From CAYINU01 sp964364855 (GTDB lineage: Bacteria > Margulisbacteria > Marinamargulisbacteria > CAYINU01), in assembly GCA_964364855.1 (NCBI GenBank), contig CAYINU010000093.1:1-5471 (forward strand): a stretch of 5,471 bases of DNA, in the 5' to 3' direction. The translations under genes and the position numbers were made by a program. Position 1 is the first letter of the stretch; each line of letters opens with the position of its first letter. The notes under the pieces were generated by a model. It was given only the letters and a program-made list of their open reading frames with translations, ran no database searches and was not told the DNA's origin. Positions 1 to 5,440 of this stretch are shown here, in pieces.

Positions 1-168
1 CAGAACACCCTGACGCCATTCTGAGACGGCCTTTGGGATTTATGAGAGGGGTTCTAGCCATACTTAGAATGTAACTTTTTGTACTCTGAAATAGCGTTGC
101 GCGTGGCCTCTAACAGTACCTGCACCAAGATGACAAGCCAAACCTGAAAATGCTACCATCTATTTACC

Positions 169-399
169 ATGCAACAAAAAAAACATCCCCAACACGCCAA
201 CCTCTTGCGTGTCTTTGAAAAGTTACCGCCCCTATACAAGCGGGAAGTACTTGATTTTATGGGGTATTTGTCGTCTAAACCCACCTCTCCGACTGATGAA
301 GCTACAGCCGAGATTTTAGCGGATTCCCAAATGTTAAACGGCATTAAAAAAGCGCTCCAAGAAGTTAAAAGTGGCAAAGTCAAACCTGTCAAATTCTGA
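169..399 (+). CDS. DUF2281-type antitoxin of a decayed type II toxin-antitoxin pair
   Basis: This 76-residue protein is probably the antitoxin of a RelE/ParE-class toxin-antitoxin module. Residues 18-35 carry the DUF2281 signature: a Leu-Pro-Pro step, then a Glu-Val-Leu-Asp-Phe helix followed by a short Tyr-Leu-Ser-Ser-Lys stretch. The C-terminal third (about 51-76, ADSQMLNGIKKALQEVKSGK onward) resembles the toxin-wrapping tails of small antitoxins, with an amphipathic helix ending in a Lys-rich Gly-Lys-Val segment. The ATG is the only possible start, because an in-frame stop lies at 145-147 and no other start codon follows it. No Shine-Dalgarno sequence is visible before it. Directly downstream, and probably overlapping its 3' end, are remnants of the cognate toxin, which supports the antitoxin reading. 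Such antitoxins usually bind their own promoter, but I see no clear operator here. The family assignment is from motif memory and was not searched. Confidence 0.75.
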   Translation: MQQKKHPQHANLLRVFEKLPPLYKREVLDFMGYLSSKPTSPTDEATAEILADSQMLNGIKKALQEVKSGKVKPVKF

Positions 400-518
400 T
401 TCTTGGTCGCTTCTGTGGTCGCATCAGGTTGAAAAAGCTTACCGTAAGTTCCCAAGTCAATGCACCTGCTAAGCAGATCACTTTGGTGTATTTAGGATCC
501 CGCGGGGATGTCTATTAG
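371..518 (+). pseudogene. RelE/ParE-family toxin relic with internal deletion and frameshift
   Basis: Two pieces of one toxin are readable in different frames. In the frame of position 371 (possible GTG start inside the antitoxin gene), codons 404-460 give WSLLWSHQVEKAYRKFPSQ, like the first strand and helix of RelE-family toxins (typically W-S-x-x-x-E-K-x-x-x-K-L-P). That frame stops at 470-472. In the frame of 468, codons 468-515 give AKQITLVYLGSRGDVY followed by TAG at 516-518. This matches the usual C-terminal end of these toxins: lysine-glutamine, a hydrophobic strand, then Gly-x-Arg-Gly-Asp-Val-Tyr. Intact members have roughly 85-95 residues, whereas only about 45 can be pieced together here. 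The central region, with the remaining helix and core strands, is therefore missing and the two ends are out of frame. No active toxin can be made. The exact break point, near 455-468, and the original start are inferred. Confidence 0.7.
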
Positions 519-526
519 ACACCCCC
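504..526. terminator. Hairpin straddling the toxin relic's stop codon
   Basis: GGGG (504-507) pairs with CCCC (523-526) and TGTCT (509-513) pairs with AGACA (517-521). A single A/C mismatch separates the two blocks, and the loop is three bases (ATT). The stem covers the last codons and stop (516-518) of the toxin relic. It could be the terminator or a stabilising 3' hairpin of the former toxin-antitoxin operon. No T tract follows on either strand, so classical intrinsic termination is doubtful. Confidence 0.3.
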
Positions 527-794
527 TCCAGCGTCGGTGCCACAAACACCACCTTAGCAACGAATGCTAGCGTCGAAATAAACTGTAGCTCTCTTTCTAT
601 TATATCTGTTTCAGCCCGCCCCACAATCCAATTAAGTATAGCGCTACCAGACAAATGCTCCACCGTAGCACCCCTATCCCTAACTCAGTCTTCTTACTCC
701 CCCTGGGAAACAAAATATTTCCCCCGTCAAAAATGTGTCCTCCAAGGCCAGGTTTTTATTCCCTGGCCCATCTCGTCACTGAGTTCCTATCTCA
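519..794. other. Gene-free stretch between the toxin relic and the beta-barrel gene
   Basis: I find no convincing gene here. A minus-strand frame of 61 codons (478-663, GTG start, AGGGG eight bases upstream) is open. However, its C-terminal third is exactly antisense to the recognisable toxin tail, it is rich in ATA, CTA and AGA codons, and it matches nothing I know. The stretch holds two inverted repeats between 705 and 768, annotated separately, and otherwise only low-information sequence. It lies where two transcription units converge. Confidence 0.5.
705..768 (-). terminator. Paired hairpins downstream of the outer-membrane-protein gene
   Basis: The first element met by transcription from the gene ending at 795 is a perfect 7-bp stem: GGCCAGG (746-752) with CCTGGCC (762-768) around a 9-base loop. 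On the minus strand it is followed only by TT and, ten bases further on, by TTTTT. The second element is GGGAAA (705-710) with TTTCCC (718-723), a 6-bp stem with a 7-base loop. Their position just past the stop codon suggests 3'-end formation. The weak T tracts make this a candidate, not a textbook intrinsic terminator. Confidence 0.4.
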
Positions 795-1262
795 CTAAAT
801 CAGGTAACTAAACGCGATGCCCACATTTCTAAATGTCAGTGTGGTATTGGTAGCTCCGGTTGTCGCCGAAAGATGAGGAAAAACGTAAAAATCCAACAAG
901 ACATGCGTTGCCGCTCTGACCTGTACCCCTGCCGAAATACCCAGTACATCCATCGACGAAGCCCCTTCCCTTGCCTGTTTCTGATACCACCCTCCTAGGG
1001 TGAATGACACCGTGTCTTGCAACGGAAATTTTTGAATATAGGACAGTATGGCGAGGTCCGATCCGCCATCCGGAACACCATTGTAGCGATAGCCAATTGT
1101 TCCAAATCCCAGTCTGAAGTCGCGATGAGTATCATAAAAACCCACCGTCAGAACATCCCCCACCGCACTTGTGAAACCACCCAGTCCCAACTGTGACTGC
1201 GCATATGTTGCCGTACTGATCCCCAATACAGCCATCCCTACCACAACCCACTTTTTAACCAT
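795..1262 (-). CDS. Small exported beta-barrel-like outer membrane protein, uncharacterised
   Basis: This 155-residue precursor begins with a classical Sec signal peptide. It has Lys-Lys at residues 3-4, a hydrophobic core at about 5-17, and a Thr-Tyr-Ala cleavage site predicted after residue 21. The mature part is rich in Gly, Thr and aromatic residues, arranged as short alternating polar/hydrophobic stretches that look like beta strands: 'LTVGFYD', 'FRLGFGTIGYRY', 'SFTLGGWYQ', 'VLLDFYVFPHL', 'TLTFRNVGIAFSYLI'. The last segment resembles a closing strand recognised by the BAM machinery, although it ends in Ile rather than the usual Phe or Trp. At about 134 mature residues it could form a small eight-stranded barrel. 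The start has a good ribosome binding site, GGAGG eight bases before ATG. A strong promoter lies just upstream, so it is probably transcribed independently of the lipoprotein gene that precedes it by 88 bp. Its function is unknown. Confidence 0.75.
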   Translation of the reverse strand: MVKKWVVVGMAVLGISTATYAQSQLGLGGFTSAVGDVLTVGFYDTHRDFRLGFGTIGYRYNGVPDGGSDLAILSYIQKFPLQDTVSFTLGGWYQKQAREGASSMDVLGISAGVQVRAATHVLLDFYVFPHLSATTGATNTTLTFRNVGIAFSYLI

Positions 1263-1293
1263 TTATAATCCCTCCGAACTAGAATTAAGAGGG

Positions 1294-1322
1294 ATTATAT
1301 AGACGTCTTATAAATATGTAAA
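1294..1322 (-). promoter_or_regulatory. Sigma70-type promoter of the outer-membrane-protein gene
   Basis: Read on the minus strand, TTTACA (1322-1317) and a perfect TATAAT (1299-1294) are separated by exactly 17 bp in a very AT-rich stretch. They lie about 30 bp upstream of the ATG at 1262, with GGAGG in between. The spacer contains the 8-bp palindrome AGACGTCT (1301-1308), a possible operator. A related GACGT core occurs upstream at 1335-1339. Confidence 0.65.
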
Positions 1323-1350
1323 TATAAATATTATGACGTTATCTATAATT

Positions 1351-2292
1351 TTAATCTGCCTTCCAAGCACAATATGTCCCCGCATCCGTTTTCCAAAAGT
1401 ACAATCGCTGCCCGCCCGTAACCGTGATCAAAAAGGGGTCTTGGGGCACACCCAGATAACCGTTCTGACCAGTTGATCCCTGATTCCCATACTGTGCGTC
1501 CCGGCCCAAAGTTGGGTTGTAATCAATCGTAAAGTTGAGACCATCTGAGGACGTTGCTTGCCAAATACCGCTTTTGGATAGCGGGTTGGCCTCGGCAGAG
1601 AAATACAACTGATACTGTCCATTTTCATAGTGAATGTCTGCGCTCCAAGCCGAGAAAATACCTCGGTACGCCGCCTCAGATGACGAAATCCGCTGCCCTG
1701 CGTCTTTTGTCCAAGTCAGCCCATCCGTGGAGGTTGCACTCAGGATTGTCCATTGTGAAGGGCCCTGGCTCCCTGATCCATTGACCCCGTCGTAAACCAT
1801 CTTGTAGGTGTTATCTAGCAGCCGAATAACACTCAAATGCACCAACCCATTCGAATCCGCAGACCCGGCGGATCCGGGTGCCAGGCGCAGACCACTTTCC
1901 AGAGTAAACGTGAAGGCGTCGGTACTAGTCGCGCTTTTGACTCCCTCGTCCGTAGAAAAATACATCCGCCACGTTCCATCCGGAAGATCGACAACAGCAG
2001 GCATTTCCCCCGTCAGTCGATCACCACTTTCCACCGCAAATGTGGTCCCGGTGTCCGATATCGCGCTCATAATCCGATTGCCATTGTGAAAAAACATACG
2101 GTACTGGTTGTTTGGCAAACGAATAACCATGGGGTTGTGATACGGGAGATCGGATCCGAAAATATGGGATTCCTCTGAAAAGTCGTAGGATATCGAAGAC
2201 GACGAGTATCCCGACTGGCTACATCCGCAAGTCAACACGCATATTGCCAATATGCTATTCAACAAAGCAAGGGTTTTGATCCTCATATACAT
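1351..2292 (-). CDS. Lipoprotein with five repeats, predicted five-bladed beta-propeller
   Basis: This 313-residue precursor has an N-terminal hydrophobic segment (about 7-21) ending in LTCGCSQ. That is a lipobox-like site with Cys22 or Cys24 as the probable lipidated residue, so the protein is likely membrane-anchored outside the cytoplasm. A Ser-rich linker follows. Five related units follow at roughly 53-92, 98-137, 151-202, 218-262 and 284-312. Each has the pattern 'V..L.(D/N)..YRMYF' then 'I.SATSTDG.TFT..SG.RL'. Five such units fit the five-bladed propeller fold of the GH43/GH32/GH117-type sugar-acting enzymes. I cannot identify a catalytic acid triad, so enzymatic activity is not claimed; glycan binding is equally possible. 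The fifth unit lacks its last strand, and the segment at 35-47 (SYDFSEES) may supply it. The start may be Met1 or Met3; neither has a clear ribosome binding site. Confidence 0.75.
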   Translation of the reverse strand: MYMRIKTLALLNSILAICVLTCGCSQSGYSSSSISYDFSEESHIFGSDLPYHNPMVIRLPNNQYRMFFHNGNRIMSAISDTGTTFAVESGDRLTGEMPAVVDLPDGTWRMYFSTDEGVKSATSTDAFTFTLESGLRLAPGSAGSADSNGLVHLSVIRLLDNTYKMVYDGVNGSGSQGPSQWTILSATSTDGLTWTKDAGQRISSSEAAYRGIFSAWSADIHYENGQYQLYFSAEANPLSKSGIWQATSSDGLNFTIDYNPTLGRDAQYGNQGSTGQNGYLGVPQDPFLITVTGGQRLYFWKTDAGTYCAWKAD

Positions 2293-2360
2293 GGGCTATG
2301 GCTCTAGTGTAGCCTATTGAATCTACCAAATATAAGAGCTTCGGGTCGATGGAGTTGTAG

Positions 2361-2374
2361 TATATTGGAATATA
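2361..2374. promoter_or_regulatory. Perfect palindrome in the divergent promoter region
   Basis: TATATT-GG-AATATA is a perfect 6-bp inverted repeat with a 2-bp centre. It lies 23 bp upstream of the DUF6790 gene, in the 105-bp gap shared with the divergently transcribed lipoprotein gene. Either arm could act as a -10 element for the plus-strand gene, or the dyad could be a regulator site. No convincing -35 element is seen for either gene, so this is a candidate only. Confidence 0.3.
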
Positions 2375-2397
2375 TTTAACCTTCAAAAGGAGGCATT

Positions 2398-2886
2398 ATG
2401 GTAAACAAGCTGATTACCTACGTTTTGACGCATTTTGGCCTGATCGGACCTTTGGTGGGGATATTGATCGGGTATTGGGAAGGGAAAAACACCCAGCGTC
2501 TGTGGACGTCGCTTCTGAAGTGGACACTTTTGTTGGGCGCGGGTGTCGTGGGCCTATACGCCTTTTTGGTGCATGGATTTTTTGGCAACTTTACAGCGCA
2601 GCAGATCGGATGGGCCAACAGTCCGTTTCAATATGAAGTGGCCATCGCAAATCTTGCCGTAGGTGTCCTAGGCGTGATGGCATTTTCTCGTCCGCGACCG
2701 TTTCGGCTGGCCGCCGTGGTTGTAGTGTCCGTTTGGTTGTGGGGTGACGCCGTCGGACACATGTATCAAATGGCCGTGTCCCACAACTTTGCTCCCGGTA
2801 ATGCGGGGGCATGGTTTTTGACCGACATCGTCGTACCGCTTCTGCTGTGGTGGTTCTACATGAAGTCCGAGCGGGAACCGGCGTAA
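2398..2886 (+). CDS. DUF6790-type small integral membrane protein
   Basis: This 162-residue, strongly hydrophobic protein has about five membrane segments, near residues 8-26, 38-60, 80-97, 103-120 and 138-154. Conserved-looking polar motifs sit between them: IGWANSPFQYE (70-80), GDAVGHMYQM (116-125) and NFAPGNAGAW (130-139). These fit my recollection of the DUF6790 family of uncharacterised bacterial membrane proteins. The function is unknown. The buried Asp117/His121 pair and the Asn-Pro-rich loop could bind an ion or small ligand, but that is speculation. The start is well supported by AAAGGAGG ending four bases before ATG. The CCTT at 2380-2383 can pair with AAGG in this site around a three-base loop, a weak possible occlusion. 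The gene is monocistronic, diverges from the lipoprotein gene and converges on the arsenic operon, with only 16 bp between the two stop codons. Confidence 0.7.
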   Translation: MVNKLITYVLTHFGLIGPLVGILIGYWEGKNTQRLWTSLLKWTLLLGAGVVGLYAFLVHGFFGNFTAQQIGWANSPFQYEVAIANLAVGVLGVMAFSRPRPFRLAAVVVVSVWLWGDAVGHMYQMAVSHNFAPGNAGAWFLTDIVVPLLLWWFYMKSEREPA

Positions 2887-2902
2887 GCGTTGCCTGCCGG
2901 CC

Positions 2903-3541
2903 TTATGCCTTTAACAGCCGATAAAAGAACACGGCGAGGGCGGCGCCGATGAGTGGGGCACTCACATAAATCCAGATCCCGCTAAACTGGCCGGATAGAA
3001 TCGCCGGGGCCAAGGATCGGACAGGGTTCATGGATGCACCCGAAATAGGGCCACCCATGAGGGCCTCCAGGCCCACCGTTCCCCCGATGGCAATGCCGGC
3101 CAGCAGCCCTTTTTCTTTCGCACCGGTGGCGATATTTAAAATCACGATCACCAGCAAAAATGTAAATAACAATTCAAAAACAAAGGCAGGGAAATTGCCG
3201 GCACTGGGCAAGGTGGTCCCCAAAGTCGTATGACTGGGAAATAACGTTTTTAGGACTAGGCTGGCAGCCAGCGCACCCAGAAATTGAGCCGCAATGTAGT
3301 GCGGCACTTTGCGAAAAGGAAATTTACGCAATGACGCAAAGGCCAGGGTAACCACAGGATTGAAGTGCGCGCCGGACGTATCCCCAAAACAATAAATGAG
3401 TACCATAACCACCAGGCCAAATACAGCCGAAATGCCAACATGAGTGACACTACCGGAAACAATGTCGTTCACCACAATCGCTCCGGTTCCGACAAATACC
3501 AGAAAAAACGTACCCACACATTCGGCAAGATAGGCTTTCAT
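2903..3541 (-). CDS. MIP-family aquaglyceroporin (AqpS-like), probable arsenite channel
   Basis: This 212-residue channel has the full MIP layout. The N-terminal AECVGTFFLVFVGTGA helix and a SGAHFNPVVTLAFA half-helix loop (56-69) form the first half. A second half carries SGASMNPVRSLAPA (167-180). Both boxes read Asn-Pro-Val rather than the usual Asn-Pro-Ala (61-63 and 172-174). By hand alignment to E. coli AqpZ, the selectivity-filter positions F43, H174, T183 and R189 correspond to F41, A160, A169 and R175. The His typical of water-selective channels is therefore lost and the pore is predicted to be wider. Its ATG overlaps the arsC stop codon as ATGA, implying translational coupling. With ArsC it matches the Sinorhizobium meliloti AqpS/ArsC scheme, in which arsenite leaves through the channel. 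Arsenite as substrate is inferred from context; glycerol, boric acid or water transport remain possible. Confidence 0.9.
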   Translation of the reverse strand: MKAYLAECVGTFFLVFVGTGAIVVNDIVSGSVTHVGISAVFGLVVMVLIYCFGDTSGAHFNPVVTLAFASLRKFPFRKVPHYIAAQFLGALAASLVLKTLFPSHTTLGTTLPSAGNFPAFVFELLFTFLLVIVILNIATGAKEKGLLAGIAIGGTVGLEALMGGPISGASMNPVRSLAPAILSGQFSGIWIYVSAPLIGAALAVFFYRLLKA

Positions 3542-3954
3542 ACCAGGGTTTTCAACCCATCCGATTGGAATTTTCGTTTGATCTCATCCCGGACACGTCG
3601 AAAATGAACCAACCTTTCTTCCTCTGTTCCCGTCGCGCGTGCAGGGTCGTCAAACCCCCAATGAATCCGTTGTGCGGACCCCGGAAAGGCCGGGCAAGCT
3701 TGGTCTGCGTCTCCACAAACGGTGATGATGTAGTCAAATGGCTGATTTAAAAATTCGGAAATCGACTTGGAGCGATGACCTGAGATATCTATTCCGATTT
3801 CATTCATGGCCCTGATGGCCAACGGATGCACAACTGAAGGATGGGTCCCAGCGCTATACACCGCATACGCGTCACCAAACAAATGACGCGCAATCCCTTC
3901 CGCCATTTGAGACCGGCATGTGTTTCCGGTGCATAAAATCAAGACTCTTTTCAT
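3538..3954 (-). CDS. arsC: Arsenate reductase, thioredoxin-coupled (low-molecular-weight phosphatase fold)
   Basis: This cytoplasmic 138-residue enzyme reduces arsenate to arsenite. The N-terminal LILCTGNTCRSQMAEG holds the CX5R anion loop (Cys8 to Arg14). Cys80 and Cys87 in TVCGDADQACP have the same spacing as the Cys82/Cys89 relay of Staphylococcus aureus ArsC, which marks the thioredoxin-dependent type. HWGFDDPA (98-105) carries the conserved Asp-Pro acid motif. A TTG at 3996 would add 14 residues, but ATG at 3954 is preferred: it starts exactly where the family starts and has AGGA eight bases upstream. The longer form would also overlap the antiporter gene. The gene lies 28 bp after the antiporter and overlaps the channel gene by four bases, so arsenite is made by one product and presumably released by the next. 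Low-molecular-weight tyrosine phosphatase is the alternative, but the Cys80/Cys87 pair argues against it. Confidence 0.93.
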   Translation of the reverse strand: MKRVLILCTGNTCRSQMAEGIARHLFGDAYAVYSAGTHPSVVHPLAIRAMNEIGIDISGHRSKSISEFLNQPFDYIITVCGDADQACPAFPGSAQRIHWGFDDPARATGTEEERLVHFRRVRDEIKRKFQSDGLKTLV

Positions 3955-3962
3955 GATATCGA

Positions 3963-3966
3963 TCCT
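3963..3966 (-). promoter_or_regulatory. Ribosome binding site that fixes the arsC start
   Basis: On the minus strand ACAGGA ends eight bases before the ATG at 3954-3952. No comparable site precedes the upstream TTG at 3996-3994, which lies inside the end of the antiporter gene. This supports the shorter, 138-residue ArsC. Confidence 0.6.
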
Positions 3967-3982
3967 GTCCAATAAGGATGTC

Positions 3983-5404
3983 CTACACCTGTGCAACAGC
4001 GGGCGGGTCTTTGGGGAATAGGCGTTGAATCAAATCCAACGCGGGGCCGGTCATCAATGTGGTGAATAACGCCATCAAGACCAGCATCGCGAACATCCCG
4101 CTGCCAATAACACCCAGATCATAGGCAATGTTTAACACCACCAGCTCGATGAGGCCTCTGGCGTTCATCAGCACACCGATAGAGAGTGAATCTTTCCAAG
4201 ATTGGCCCACCACCTTGGCCGCGATCGAACTACCTCCCAGCTTGCCCAAAATGGCCACACCCGTGATGGCAAAACAGACTGCCCACGCGTAGTACGTATT
4301 AAGCAACCCAATCTGGGTACGCAATCCACTGAATCCAAAAAACAACGGAAGCAGCAGGACCAGTGCAACATCTTCGATCTTTTCGATCAGCTTATTTTTG
4401 TAGCTGAGGCTGTCCGCCATCACTACGCCTGCCAAAAAAGCCCCGAACAAGGCATGGATACCGATGACCTCGGTGATCCAGGCAGACAGGACCAACGTGA
4501 CCAGTGCCAATGCCACTACTTGGCGGCTCAGCACCTCGCGATTTTCGTATCGTCGACCGATCTTTTTCATCAAGGGTTTTACGACATAAAACATGCCCAG
4601 TAGATAGACAACGGAGATGAGAATAGTGGCAATAGCTGGCTTGATGGCCCCGGCTTTCACAATCGCAATCACACCTGCCAAGATACACCAGGCCGTTACA
4701 TCATCTGCCGCTGCGCAGGTAATGACCAATATCCCCAACGGTTTTTTACTTAGGCCGCGCTCTTGAACAATTCGCGCCAGTACCGGGAAAGCGGTAATGC
4801 TCATCGCGATACCCATAAACAGCGAAAAAGCCGCAAAGGGAATGTGATGTGGTGCAAACTCCCGATACAAAAAATAGGACAGTGCCACACCTAAAAAGAA
4901 CGGAATAATAATACTGGCATGACTGATAATAACCGCATTGTGGGCCTTATTTTTGAGGCTTTTGATATCCAATTCCAGGCCCACGACAAACATAAATAGC
5001 ACCAGGCCGAGCTGACTTAAAAAATGCAGATTGGCCAAGGAAGCGTGGGGAAATAAAAAGCCCGATACACCGGGCAAGAGCCATCCCAGCAAAGACGGAC
5101 CCAAGGCGATGCCCGCCAAAATTTCGCCGATGACCACGGGCTGTCCGATCTTGGAAAGGAAAAAACCAAAAACACGGGAGATCACAATAATGGCCACGAT
5201 TTGCAAGAACAAAATGCTCAGCGGATGATGCAGGTTGTGAAGGATGTCGGAAAAAAAGGTTTGTTGACTGAGCGGCATCGCTTGACGCAGCACCCGGCCA
5301 ATTTCGAGGGATTTACCGGCCTCAAGCACCCACCAGGTGAGCAGAACGAACCCACCGACAATAGCCGCATAAAAAATCAGAGCACTCTGTCGTAACCGCT
5401 TCAT
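3983..5404 (-). CDS. CPA2-family monovalent cation:proton antiporter (CHX/KefB-like, PF00999)
   Basis: This 473-residue inner-membrane protein should exchange Na+ or K+ for H+. An extra N-terminal membrane helix (about 8-27) and a periplasmic loop precede the core. The core begins at about 63 and carries family motifs. IGQPVVIGEILAGIALGPSL (86-105) and FMFVVGLELD (137-146) come first. AAADDVTAWC (231-240) contains the Asp234-Asp235 ion-binding pair, and FGFSGLRTQIG (356-366) and MNARGLIELVVLNI (413-426) follow. The last three closely resemble plant CHX and related bacterial antiporters. Like them it has the Asp-Asp pair, but it lacks any cytoplasmic KTN/RCK or UspA-like tail and ends just after the last helix. 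The start has GGAGG nine bases upstream. It is the first gene of the arsenic cluster. It is not an ArsB or Acr3 pump. A pH or K+ homeostasis role under arsenic stress is inferred, not shown. Confidence 0.88.
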   Translation of the reverse strand: MKRLRQSALIFYAAIVGGFVLLTWWVLEAGKSLEIGRVLRQAMPLSQQTFFSDILHNLHHPLSILFLQIVAIIVISRVFGFFLSKIGQPVVIGEILAGIALGPSLLGWLLPGVSGFLFPHASLANLHFLSQLGLVLFMFVVGLELDIKSLKNKAHNAVIISHASIIIPFFLGVALSYFLYREFAPHHIPFAAFSLFMGIAMSITAFPVLARIVQERGLSKKPLGILVITCAAADDVTAWCILAGVIAIVKAGAIKPAIATILISVVYLLGMFYVVKPLMKKIGRRYENREVLSRQVVALALVTLVLSAWITEVIGIHALFGAFLAGVVMADSLSYKNKLIEKIEDVALVLLLPLFFGFSGLRTQIGLLNTYYAWAVCFAITGVAILGKLGGSSIAAKVVGQSWKDSLSIGVLMNARGLIELVVLNIAYDLGVIGSGMFAMLVLMALFTTLMTGPALDLIQRLFPKDPPAVAQV

Positions 5405-5440
5405 CCGCTTTGGCCTCCACCGGAAAAGAAAGGTCCCGCG

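Noticed and set aside
1..74. Plus-strand frame open from the left edge to TAA at 72-74, possible tail of an upstream gene
   Set aside because: Only 23 codons, which is easily open by chance, and the residues do not resemble any protein end I recognise.
478..663. Minus-strand open frame of 61 codons with GTG start and AGGGG upstream
   Set aside because: Its C-terminal third is antisense to the recognisable toxin tail at 468-518, codon choice is rich in ATA/CTA/AGA, and the protein matches no family I know.
1808..2178. Overlapping plus-strand open frames of 93 and 113 codons
   Set aside because: They lie opposite the lipoprotein gene, whose repeats, signal peptide and codon periodicity explain the region. 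The plus-strand products look like random Arg/Pro/Ser-rich shadows.
2878..2900. CCGGC/GCCGG inverted repeat between the convergent DUF6790 and channel genes as a bidirectional terminator
   Set aside because: The stem is only five pairs with a 13-base loop, starts inside the coding sequence and has no T tract on either strand.
3955..3996. Longer ArsC starting at TTG 3996
   Set aside because: The added 14 residues precede the normal family start, have no ribosome binding site and would overlap the antiporter gene. ATG at 3954 has AGGA at the right distance.
4202..4603. Plus-strand open frame of 133 codons
   Set aside because: It is fully antisense to conserved membrane segments of the antiporter, and its Gln/His-rich product is typical of an antisense shadow.
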